This document shows, piece by piece, positions 17,301-24,654 of a DNA stretch of 64,000 bases (positions are counted from its first letter, which is position 1; every line of letters begins with the position of its first letter). The notes beneath the pieces were generated by a model, which saw only the letters and a program-made list of their open reading frames with translations, searched no databases and was not told the DNA's origin. The DNA is from Nitrospira sp. CG24B (GTDB lineage: Bacteria; Nitrospirota; Nitrospiria; Nitrospirales; Nitrospiraceae). The DNA lies in assembly GCA_002869845.2 (NCBI GenBank), contig NEWS02000015.1, positions 42,721-106,720 of the forward strand, read 5' to 3'. A program made the position numbers and the translations under genes.

Positions 17301-17672
17301 ATGAACGGTTGGATACTTGCTAAGATGAGGATGCGACTCTTCAGCCTAGTCTTATTCTTTGCCCTCTGTCAGATCGTCGGGACAATGTGTGCGGTGCCAG
17401 ATCTGTCGTTGGCCGACGATGCCGCACGGCTGGCTAAAGAGATGAGCCATATGGCCTGTCCGATGGATGGGACCCTCATGTGCCCGGCGTCGCTGACCGC
17501 GTCGCCTGAGCGTCAAATAAAGAACGGCATGGTCGTGGTTGTTGATCCTGTTCTGTCTTTCGTCAGTCTTATCGAAGTTTCCGATGGTGTTTCTAGTGAG
17601 ACATGGTCTTGGAGTAGCGCGTACTCCGTTGTTCCTATCTCCATAAGCTCTTCCTCGGTTCTTCGAATCTGA
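17301..17672 (+). CDS. Small exported Cys/Met protein, family A copy 1
   Basis: 123 residues, no known family recognised. A hydrophobic segment (~12-25, L-F-F-A-L-C-Q-I-V-G) acts as signal or anchor. After it comes the striking motif M-A-C-P-M-D-G-T-L-M-C-P, with two Cys and two Met in 12 residues, then S-P-E-R-Q, a variable stretch, and a Ser-rich end closing in S-S-V-L-R-I. The same motif and ending occur in the gene at 17958; the ending also occurs at 31087. The motif could bind Cu(I) or another soft metal, which fits the copper oxidase genes just downstream, but binding is inferred. ATG 17325 is an alternative start. Confidence 0.6.
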   Translation: MNGWILAKMRMRLFSLVLFFALCQIVGTMCAVPDLSLADDAARLAKEMSHMACPMDGTLMCPASLTASPERQIKNGMVVVVDPVLSFVSLIEVSDGVSSETWSWSSAYSVVPISISSSSVLRI

Positions 17673-17758
17673 TCCAACACCTCCAGTATCGTCATCCCCT
17701 GTTTGGCTGCTGACGCTGAGCGGGCCGCGATTCTATTTTCCCCTAGGGAGGCGCTGCC

Positions 17759-17896
17759 ATGAAACCAATTGCTGGGCTTCACAAGCACCCGGGGTCAATC
17801 GCCTCGTGGATCGTCCCCCCGGACGGTGCTGTGGGCACCCCGGAAGATGTGCACAGCACCCTTTTGACACTTCGTTTCAACCTTCTTTTGTCGTAA
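17759..17896 (+). CDS. Possible 45-residue small protein
   Basis: ATG 17759 sits behind a strong ribosome site (TAGGGAGGCGCTGCC) and opens 45 codons (M-K-P-I-A-G-L-H-K-H-P to N-L-L-L-S). No signal, motif or relative is recognised. The ribosome site is the main support; the codon pattern is not convincing. It lies in the gap between the two family A genes. Confidence 0.25.
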   Translation: MKPIAGLHKHPGSIASWIVPPDGAVGTPEDVHSTLLTLRFNLLLS

Positions 17897-17957
17897 GTCG
17901 GCCGTAAGTTTTGGACCCGAAGGGTAGGGCCATGGATCTACAGAGAGTTCTTCAGTG

Positions 17958-18332
17958 ATGAACCATTGGATCATCGTCAACGATAAGATGCAGTCCTTCA
18001 GCGTGGTCCTGCTCTTCGCCCTTTGTCAGATCATCGGGACAATGTGTACGGTAGAAGATCTATGGTTGGCCGACGACGCTGCACAGTTGGTTGAAGAGAT
18101 AAACCATATGGCCTGTCCCATGGATGGGACTCTCATGTGCCCACCGTCCGCCGTATCATCGCCGGAACGGCAACTCAGGCAGGCAGCAACCACTAATCTG
18201 GATCAGACGCCGGTACTGCTAAACCCTGTTACAGCGTCCGCTGTTTCCTCAACTTTAGAATCCTCATCCTGGAGCTCTGCGTCGGGGTTCGTCCCCATCT
18301 CCATAGCCTCCTCATCGGTCCTTCGAATTTAA
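17958..18332 (+). CDS. Small exported Cys/Met protein, family A copy 2
   Basis: 124 residues, about half identical to the protein at 17301. It shares the N-terminal N-H-W-I segment, the hydrophobic V-V-L-L-F-A-L-C-Q-I-I-G-T-M-C, the core H-M-A-C-P-M-D-G-T-L-M-C-P, S-P-E-R-Q, and the end I-A-S-S-S-V-L-R-I. ATG 17958 is chosen over GTG 17955 by alignment with copy 1. Conservation is highest at the Cys/Met core and at the final residues, with a freely varying centre, as expected if the core is the working part and the end an anchor or sorting signal. Next genes are a small membrane protein and a multicopper oxidase. Function is not known. Confidence 0.6.
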   Translation: MNHWIIVNDKMQSFSVVLLFALCQIIGTMCTVEDLWLADDAAQLVEEINHMACPMDGTLMCPPSAVSSPERQLRQAATTNLDQTPVLLNPVTASAVSSTLESSSWSSASGFVPISIASSSVLRI

Positions 18333-18503
18333 TTCAAAACTTCAGTTCATGCACTTCCACTCCGTTTTTGTGCTCGGAGGCGGCATGGATTCATTCGTTC
18401 CTTGGTCTGGAGGTGTCATTAGACAATCGGCCCCGATGCTACTCCACCCGGTGTCCATGGGCTTGGAAGAGGGGCTGATGATCACATGAAAGGAGAACAT
18501 CTC

Positions 18504-18725
18504 ATGATGGGGATGCGTTGGACCAATTGGCTGGGTCTTGCAATGCTGGTGTTCTTTCTCGTTATTCATGAGCCCATATGGCTACTCCTCGGGTTTGGCA
18601 CCACGGCGGATGGCAGCATGACATTTGACAGCACGAAGATCCTGTGGGTTATTCCGGTCGTCGCCTACATCATTGTTGCGGCGGTGTTGATAATACGGGG
18701 AGATCCACAACGCGACGACGCGTGA
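18504..18725 (+). CDS. Small two-helix membrane protein, family B copy 1
   Basis: 73 residues: M-M-G-M-R-W-T-N-W-L-G-L start, membrane helix ~10-30, short loop, second helix ~45-62 (W-V-I-P-V-V-A-Y-I-I-V-A), then a basic-acidic tail I-R-G-D-P-Q. The start ATG 18504 has AAAGGAGAACATCTC before it and lines up with the paralogues at 39428 and 39193. All three lie beside family A or related secreted proteins. No known family is recognised; function unknown. Confidence 0.65.
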   Translation: MMGMRWTNWLGLAMLVFFLVIHEPIWLLLGFGTTADGSMTFDSTKILWVIPVVAYIIVAAVLIIRGDPQRDDA

Positions 18726-18783
18726 TCGTCTTGTGTGAGCAGGGAGCGTGGTGCTTCTATCTCTATCCGATAGGGAGGTGAAC

Positions 18784-20946
18784 ATGAGATACCTTCGAGA
18801 GAAGATCATAAGAAATTGGTCTCCGGCTCAGTACCTCTTGGTGGCACTGACGCTGGTCTCATCCACTCCGGCCACGGCTCAGCCAGTCCCGTTACCGGGG
18901 AGTGAGATCCCGCAGTTCGTGGACCGGTTGCCTCTTCTCGCTGTGGCGGGCGGAACCATCGAAACGATTACCACGGCATCAGCGACGCTCTCGATGTGCG
19001 AGTTCAAGTCCAACGTCATGCCTTCGACGTTCGTACCGCCGTCTTCCGCCCCCGCCTACACGGGAACCTACGTCTGGGGCTACCGCAACGGTGCAACGTG
19101 TCCTGGATCGGGGACCCTGCTCCCAACCTACATTGGGCCGGTGTTCGTCGCGACGCGTGGAACCCCCACCGAAATTCAGTACATCAACAGTCTGCCCAAT
19201 ACGGCGGCGAGCCAACTATCGGCGTGGAAGACCTCGACCGATCAGACTCTTGACTGGGCCGATCCGCTGAACGGTGAAGCGAACAGGTGTGCGGATGCGG
19301 TCACTGAAAACCAACCGCCGGTGGGAATCTGCGCATCGAATTATGCCGGTCCTGTCCCAACCGTGCCCCATTTGCACGGAGGGGAGGTACCGCCGGTGCT
19401 GGATGGAAATCCGAACGCCTGGTTCACCGCTGATGGCGTCTACCGAGGCCATGCGTACTACAGCAAAACGGGTGCGGTTGCGAACGGAGCGATGTACCGC
19501 TATCCGAATACACAAGAAGCCGCTCCTCTCTGGTTTCATGACCATGCCTTAGGCCTCACACGCTTGAACGTCTATGCGGGGTTGGCAGGGGGCTATCTGA
19601 TCGTGGATCCGGCGCTGACGTTGCCGACCGGTCTACATCCGACCGGATTGCAACAAGGCACTGCAGGCTCCGTAGACTATATCATTCCGCTGGTGATTCA
19701 GGACCGCATGTTCGATACAAACGGGCAGCTCTATTTCCCCAACATGGGGCCCAACCAGGAGCACCCGTTCTGGATGATGGAGTTCTTCGGCGACACGATT
19801 GTGGTGAACGGCAAGGTCTGGCCGTATCTGAATGTCGAGGCCAGGCGCTGTCGGTTCCTCCTCATCAATGGATCAAACGCGCGTACGTATGAACTCTCCT
19901 TGCACGGACAGCATCTATGGCAGATCGCAACCGACGGAGGGTATCTCGATGCGCCGGTTCGGGTACACAAGCTGACCGTGATGCCTGGTGAGCGCGCCGA
20001 CATCATGATCGACTTTTCAGGATTAGAGGGCCGCACGCTGATTTTAAAGAATCACGGCCGCGCACCATTCCCCGATGGGGCACCACCCGATGGGGCGACG
20101 GTGGGACGCGTTCTCCAGTTTCGAGTGGGACCGTCCACATTGGCAGGGGCGGACGCAAGCTACAACCCGGCTCATGGCGCCGCGCTTCGCCCACCCATGC
20201 GTCGGTTGGTAAACCCGGCCGCGGGAACGCTGGCTGTCGTTCCTTCGAAAACCCGCCAACTTACCCTTAATGCCATGATGGGTGCCGGTGAAATGGAAAT
20301 GGTCGAATTGCTGCTGAACAATACGAAGATGTCCGGCAAACGTGCCGGTGGAACGGTTCGAACGGATTTCACGGCCGTTACGGTGGGAGGCATAACGGAA
20401 TATGTGTCCGAGTTGCCGGCAGAAGGCGAGACCGAAGTCTGGGAAATCGTCAATCTGACAGCCGACGCCCATCCGATCCACACACACTTGACGCAGGTTC
20501 AGGTGATCAATCGGCAGAGGTTTCATCGGAACCGGTACAGTAAGGCCTACGAGGGGGCGTTCCCCGGCGGCGCCTCTATGTTTGGCGATGGTCCACCGTT
20601 GACGTATGCGCCCTCCGTTGCTTCTGGATTGAAATATGGAGGAAATCCGAATATTCAGCCCTATCTGCATGGCCCCGTACATCCACCGGAAGTCAACGAA
20701 GCTGGATGGAAAGATACCGTGATCGCGTATCCGGGCCAAGTCACCCGCCTCGCCGTGCGCTTCGGGCCGACAGACGCGGCAGCCGGCGTGGCGAGAAACT
20801 ATTCTTTTGATCCAGATGCCGGTGCGCATGGATTCGTCTGGCATTGTCATATCCTCGACCATGAGGACAATGACATGATGCGGCCGATTAAAGTCACCGC
20901 GGCACGAGGTGCGGTGAGAACCTATGTGATGGGCGTGGATTACTAG
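18784..20946 (+). CDS. Multicopper oxidase (bilirubin oxidase/CotA-like)
   Basis: 720 residues with an N-terminal signal (~1-32, ending A-T-A-Q). All four copper-ligand blocks are present: H-L-H-G-G-E (type 2/3), W-F-H-D-H-A-L-G (type 3), H-P-I-H-T-H-L near residue 570, and H-C-H-I-L-D-H-E-D-N-D-M-M near 695, where Cys and the last Met complete the blue type 1 site. The pattern and length match the CotA/bilirubin-oxidase branch, which oxidises phenols, Cu(I) or Mn(II) with O2 reduction to water in the periplasm. ATG 18784 follows AGGGAGGTGAAC. A role in copper tolerance is suggested by copA and copB immediately downstream; the substrate is not determined. Confidence 0.9.
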   Translation: MRYLREKIIRNWSPAQYLLVALTLVSSTPATAQPVPLPGSEIPQFVDRLPLLAVAGGTIETITTASATLSMCEFKSNVMPSTFVPPSSAPAYTGTYVWGYRNGATCPGSGTLLPTYIGPVFVATRGTPTEIQYINSLPNTAASQLSAWKTSTDQTLDWADPLNGEANRCADAVTENQPPVGICASNYAGPVPTVPHLHGGEVPPVLDGNPNAWFTADGVYRGHAYYSKTGAVANGAMYRYPNTQEAAPLWFHDHALGLTRLNVYAGLAGGYLIVDPALTLPTGLHPTGLQQGTAGSVDYIIPLVIQDRMFDTNGQLYFPNMGPNQEHPFWMMEFFGDTIVVNGKVWPYLNVEARRCRFLLINGSNARTYELSLHGQHLWQIATDGGYLDAPVRVHKLTVMPGERADIMIDFSGLEGRTLILKNHGRAPFPDGAPPDGATVGRVLQFRVGPSTLAGADASYNPAHGAALRPPMRRLVNPAAGTLAVVPSKTRQLTLNAMMGAGEMEMVELLLNNTKMSGKRAGGTVRTDFTAVTVGGITEYVSELPAEGETEVWEIVNLTADAHPIHTHLTQVQVINRQRFHRNRYSKAYEGAFPGGASMFGDGPPLTYAPSVASGLKYGGNPNIQPYLHGPVHPPEVNEAGWKDTVIAYPGQVTRLAVRFGPTDAAAGVARNYSFDPDAGAHGFVWHCHILDHEDNDMMRPIKVTAARGAVRTYVMGVDY

Positions 20947-20976
20947 GCGAGAGTGGGATAGAAAGACCAGCCTCTA

Positions 20977-21010
20977 GATGTCGGGCAGTCTAAAGAGACT
21001 GTCCGACATC
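20977..21010. terminator. Strong hairpin between the two oxidase genes
   Basis: 15-base arms (20977-20991 and 20996-21010, GATGTCGGGCAGTCT with its near-perfect complement, one G-U pair) around a four-base loop. No T-run follows, so it may be an RNA-stability or attenuation hairpin and not a classic terminator. It ends one base before ATG 21012, which argues against that start for copA. Confidence 0.55.
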
Positions 21011-21059
21011 CATGGACGGGCGAAATCTAATTCATCGATTCATAGATAGAAAGCCGGCA

Positions 21060-22940
21060 GTGAAAAAAAAGGTACTAGACAAAACCAACTTGATTTCCAG
21101 GCGTGTGCTGCTGAAACAGGCCGGAACGTTGGGAGTCCTCGGTGCGATCCCGCCACTGCTTCATGCGTGCACGCGTCATCAGTTGCTTCCCCTGAATCCC
21201 ATTGACGCACAACCTTCAACCCTGAGCGGCGAGCTGATCGACTTGGTGATCAGCGAACGGTCTTTTGTCCTAGACGGGCAAACCGGGACTGCCATGACAA
21301 TCAATGGGACGATCCCTGGGCCGCCCGTCCGTCTCAAGGAAGGCCAAGAGGTCACGCTGCGGGTCACAAACCGCTTGGCGGAAATTACCTCGATTCATTG
21401 GCATGGCATTCTCCTACCACCAGCTATGGATGGCGTACCCGGGGTGAGCTTCAGGGGTATCCAGCCTGGCGAGACCTTCACCTATCGGTTTCCCGTCAAG
21501 CAGAGCGGCACGTATTGGTATCACAGTCACTCGGGAGGTCAAGAGATGCGGGGAATGTATGCGCCCATGATCCTTGATCCCCTCCAACCCGATCCATTTC
21601 ACTATGACCAAGACTATGTCGTGATGCTCTCAGATTGGACCTTCGAGTCGCCGGAGTCCGTGTTTGCCAATCTTAAAAAGTTCCCGGGTTACTATAACTT
21701 CCAGCAACGGACAGCGGGCGAGTTCTTCTCCAATATCGTGAACTGGGGCTTATGGGCGACGCTGAAGAATTACCTCATGTGGGACCAGATGCGGATGGAT
21801 CCCACGGACTTCGCGGATGTGACCGGCTACACCTTTACCTACCTCATGAACGGGCTGTCCCCGGGTGCTAATTGGACCGGACTGTTTTGCCCAGGAGAGA
21901 AAGTCCGCCTACGCTTCATCAACGCGGCCTCCATGACCTTTTATGACCTCCGCATTCCGGGTCTCACGATGACGGTCGTACAGGCCGATGGGCAGAATAT
22001 CCAGCCCGTCGTGGTAGAGGAGCTTCGTATGGGAGTGGCGGAGACGTACGATGTGATTGTCGAACCGACCGGCGACCGAGCCTATACCATTTTTGCTGAG
22101 ACACTGGATCGCAGTGGGTACACGCGCGGCACGCTTGCCCCGCGTCCTGGCATGAGCGCCGAGATCCCGGAACGCCGGCCGCGTCCTCTCCGGACGATGG
22201 AAGAGATGGGTATGGACATGACGGGTATGCAGCACCCAAACGGGGGCGGAATGACGATGCCCGACATGGGATCATCCGACGAGAGGCCGAGCAGCAAGCC
22301 CTCAGCTAACACTCCAAATATGGAGCACATGCAGCATGATCCGCAGAAAGACCACATGCCCGGCATGGGCGATCAATCTCATTCGACGATTCCTGGAGCC
22401 CAGCCCGTCAAGCACGGTCCCGACGATCATGGGACCGGCAATCAAACGGTGGCCGAGTATTCGCGGAATCGGTTTTATGAACCAGGCAGAGGGCTAGAAA
22501 ACAGCCCTCGGCGAGTGCTGCTTTACACCGATTTGAAAAGCCGTACGCCCTATTCTGACCAACGGGAGCCGGAGCGAGAGATTGAACTCCACGTCACGGG
22601 CAATATGGGGGACCGCTATATGTGGTCGTTCGATGGCAAGAAGTACTCGGATGCGTCGGAGCCGATTCGTTTCCGCTACGGAGAACGGCTGCGTCTTACG
22701 TTCGTCAACGACACGATGATGGAGCATCCGCTTCATTTGCACGGCATGTGGATGCACTTGGAAAACGGCGCGGGCGAGTATCTGCCACGCAAACACACCG
22801 TCATCGTCAAGCCCGCAGAGCGGGTGTCGGTTGCGGTCACCGCGGACGCCCCCGGACCCTGGGCATTTCATTGCCACTTACTCTTTCACATGGAGGCAGG
22901 CATGTTTCGAGTCATCGAGGTGTCCGATAAGCCGCTGTAA
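21060..22940 (+). CDS. copA: Copper resistance multicopper oxidase CopA
   Basis: 626 residues from GTG 21060 (642 if ATG 21012 is used, but that ATG abuts a hairpin with no ribosome site). The N-terminus has I-S-R-R-V-L-L-K-Q-A-G, a Tat-like signal. Copper sites: H-W-H-G, Y-H-S-H-S-G-G-Q, H-P-L-H-L-H-G-M and H-C-H-L-L-F-H-M-E-A-G-M. Between ~residues 380 and 445 lies a Met/His-rich insert (M-G-M-D-M-T-G-M, M-T-M-P-D-M, M-E-H-M-Q-H), the hallmark of PcoA/CopA, which binds extra Cu(I). The enzyme oxidises Cu(I) to the less toxic Cu(II) in the periplasm. copB follows after eight bases. Confidence 0.92.
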   Translation: MKKKVLDKTNLISRRVLLKQAGTLGVLGAIPPLLHACTRHQLLPLNPIDAQPSTLSGELIDLVISERSFVLDGQTGTAMTINGTIPGPPVRLKEGQEVTLRVTNRLAEITSIHWHGILLPPAMDGVPGVSFRGIQPGETFTYRFPVKQSGTYWYHSHSGGQEMRGMYAPMILDPLQPDPFHYDQDYVVMLSDWTFESPESVFANLKKFPGYYNFQQRTAGEFFSNIVNWGLWATLKNYLMWDQMRMDPTDFADVTGYTFTYLMNGLSPGANWTGLFCPGEKVRLRFINAASMTFYDLRIPGLTMTVVQADGQNIQPVVVEELRMGVAETYDVIVEPTGDRAYTIFAETLDRSGYTRGTLAPRPGMSAEIPERRPRPLRTMEEMGMDMTGMQHPNGGGMTMPDMGSSDERPSSKPSANTPNMEHMQHDPQKDHMPGMGDQSHSTIPGAQPVKHGPDDHGTGNQTVAEYSRNRFYEPGRGLENSPRRVLLYTDLKSRTPYSDQREPEREIELHVTGNMGDRYMWSFDGKKYSDASEPIRFRYGERLRLTFVNDTMMEHPLHLHGMWMHLENGAGEYLPRKHTVIVKPAERVSVAVTADAPGPWAFHCHLLFHMEAGMFRVIEVSDKPL

Positions 22941-22948
22941 AAGTGCTC

Positions 22949-23872
22949 ATGTCTTTTCACGCCCTTCATTCAATTGCTTTGGCATGTGCCCTCAGCGTCA
23001 ACATCTGCGCTCCAGTTGCCTCTGCTGAAACCTTTGTGATCGTATCGAATAAGGGCAGTGTGCCTGGTCCTTCTAACTCCGCCGGCCAGCTCAGTCCCTC
23101 GGTGAAAACAGTTCGAACGCCGTTGGGAGGAGTGTCGGCAATCCTCGGAGGGTCTGTCCGCACCTTGCCGAACCTATCGCCACAACAGGACTGGGCTCCA
23201 CCCGTCAACGATCAGGAGAACCACCTGTTTACACTGATCGACGTGCTCGAATACCGGCCAAGAACGAGTGGGGGTGAGCGGACGAGCGATTACCGCTGGG
23301 ACATCGAAGGGTGGTACGGCGGAGATTACAACCGACTGTGGTTCAAGAGCGAAGGACAACAGGATACGGCTTTCAAAGCGGACTACGATGTGGATTTTCA
23401 GCTGCTTTATGGTCGGTTCATCCGAAAATATTATGATTTTCAAATTGGCCCACGTTTTGAAACGCAAACCTTTCGCGGGCGGAATGTGACCCGTGGGTTC
23501 GCGGCGATCGGGATCGAGGGAATCGTGCCTTATGATTACACGATGGAAGCGACCTTGTTCATCGACCAGAATGGCGCGGTGTCGGGGCGACTGACGTTGA
23601 CGAAGGATCTGTTGCTGACCCAGCGGCTGATTCTCCAGGGCCGCTTCGAGACCAATATTGCCGTACAACGAGTCGAAGAATTTACGACCGGCTCGGGACT
23701 AAACAATTTGGAATTCGGGATGCGGCTACGGTATGAAATTCGGCGCGAATTTGCGCCCTATGTAGGCTTCTCGCTCGATAGAAGTTTCGGTGAGACCGCC
23801 ACGCTGGTACGCCAAGAGGGTGGAAATCCAAGTCAGATCCGATTCGTAGCCGGCTTGCGTATGTGGTTCTAG
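22949..23872 (+). CDS. copB: Copper resistance outer-membrane protein CopB
   Basis: 307 residues: signal peptide (~1-27, ending A-S-A-E), then a CopB/PcoB barrel domain with D-V-L-E-Y-R-P, W-D-I-E-G-W-Y-G-G-D-Y-N-R-L-W, D-F-Q-L-L-Y-G-R, Q-I-G-P-R-F and a C-terminal L-R-M-W-F ending in Phe. CopB forms an outer-membrane barrel that works with CopA in copper tolerance. The Met-rich N-terminal part typical of plasmid PcoB is missing, which is common in chromosomal forms. ATG 22949 is preferred over GTG 22943. It is convergent with the MerR gene and overlaps its stop by four bases. Confidence 0.88.
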   Translation: MSFHALHSIALACALSVNICAPVASAETFVIVSNKGSVPGPSNSAGQLSPSVKTVRTPLGGVSAILGGSVRTLPNLSPQQDWAPPVNDQENHLFTLIDVLEYRPRTSGGERTSDYRWDIEGWYGGDYNRLWFKSEGQQDTAFKADYDVDFQLLYGRFIRKYYDFQIGPRFETQTFRGRNVTRGFAAIGIEGIVPYDYTMEATLFIDQNGAVSGRLTLTKDLLLTQRLILQGRFETNIAVQRVEEFTTGSGLNNLEFGMRLRYEIRREFAPYVGFSLDRSFGETATLVRQEGGNPSQIRFVAGLRMWF

Positions 23873-24351
23873 CACTCTTTTGCCGTTTTCTTCTTCGTAT
23901 AATCAGCATTTATTTCTTTTTCCACGTTCATCAGAATCGGGCAACGGACGGTGGACTGACCGGCTTCAGAAGTTTGGATTAGTTTTTTCAGCACATGAGC
24001 CAGTACCCGTAAGTCTTGAACCTTGGATTCCACCTGCACAAGTTTCGCCTGTGCCCGTTTCTGCACATCATCAGAGCAAGCCGTTGTTGAAGCAATCCTT
24101 AGGGTGAGCAATTCAGAGATCTCCCTCAGCGTGAACCCTAAGGCTTGGGCCTTCTTGATGAACCTCAGGCGTCGTTCCTTTTCATGCCCGTACAGTCTAT
24201 ATCTGGAAGGCCTCCTCGCTGATGGATTGAACAAGTTCAGGCGCTCGTAGTAGTGGACGGTCTCGACATTCACTCCGACAATTCCGGCAAGCTGGCCGAT
24301 AGTCAGTTGAGCAGCGATGTTATCACCATGAAGGGAATCTACGCCTTGCAT
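23869..24351 (-). CDS. MerR-family metal-responsive regulator
   Basis: 160 residues. Residues ~16-85 are the MerR helix-turn-helix and wing (L-T-I-G-Q-L-A, V-N-V-E-T-V-H-Y-Y-E-R, Y-R-L-Y-G...R-L-R-F-I-K-K-A-Q-A-L-G-F). A dimer helix follows. Metal ligands visible are Cys92 (A-C-S-D-D) and Cys137 (R-C-P-I-L); the middle Cys of the mercury triad is Thr or Ser here, so it is not a classic Hg sensor. Copper, zinc, lead or cadmium are possible. It probably controls the MerR-type promoter at 24395, which faces away from it. It ends inside copB's 3' end. ATG 24351 is the only standard start before the DNA-binding domain. Confidence 0.85.
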   Translation of the reverse strand: MQGVDSLHGDNIAAQLTIGQLAGIVGVNVETVHYYERLNLFNPSARRPSRYRLYGHEKERRLRFIKKAQALGFTLREISELLTLRIASTTACSDDVQKRAQAKLVQVESKVQDLRVLAHVLKKLIQTSEAGQSTVRCPILMNVEKEINADYTKKKTAKEC

Positions 24352-24394
24352 TACAGTATAGAGTCAAGCGCCTCTACAGAAGTTTCGCACCCTC

Positions 24395-24426
24395 TTGACT
24401 CGATACTATGGTACAGCCCGTAGGAT
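24395..24426 (+). promoter_or_regulatory. MerR-type promoter with long spacer
   Basis: TTGACT (24395-24400), a 20-base spacer containing GATACTATGGTACAG, and TAGGAT (24421-24426). The over-long spacer and central dyad are diagnostic of MerR-family operators, which twist the DNA on metal binding. The same style of sequence lies before merT (43670-43700). It points right, away from the regulator and into a short transcript that carries no normal gene. Confidence 0.65.
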
Positions 24427-24432
24427 GGCGTT

Positions 24433-24585
24433 CAAAGGGAGGTGATGACTATTGTGCCCCTGGGTAGAACAGTTTGGTTTTTGCCCCTATGAGGTTTCGT
24501 CCAAAGTGTGGCAGTGGATGCACAACCTCTTCAGCTGACAGCTGAGAAAGCAGAAGGGTGGCTTCGCACTGTGCCACCCTTTTTT
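24433..24585 (+). ncRNA. Candidate short metal-responsive transcript
   Basis: A ~150-base unit bounded by the MerR-type promoter and a T-tailed terminator. It has a strong ribosome site (AAAGGGAGGTG, 24434-24444) directly before ATG 24445, which opens only 15 codons (M-T-I-V-P-L-G-R-T-V-W-F-L-P-L). It may encode a small peptide, act as a small RNA, or be the scar of a lost metal gene. It is convergent with cusA. Confidence 0.4.
24554..24585 (+). terminator. Rho-independent terminator
   Basis: Perfect AAGGGTGGC / GCCACCCTT stem with a ten-base loop, running into a T tract (24580-24585). It ends the short plus-strand transcript starting near 24433. The cusA stop at 24655 is 70 bases further right on the other strand. 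Confidence 0.8.
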
Positions 24586-24654
24586 GGTCTCCTCGCATTA
24601 TCAAAAGAACCTCCTGAACATGTTCTACTTCATAGCCTCCTTCCGCAACATTCT

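Noticed and set aside
17513..17788. 91-residue minus-strand frame over the end of the gene at 17301
   Set aside because: The plus-strand paralogue at 17958 shows the plus frame is conserved; the minus frame is not conserved there.
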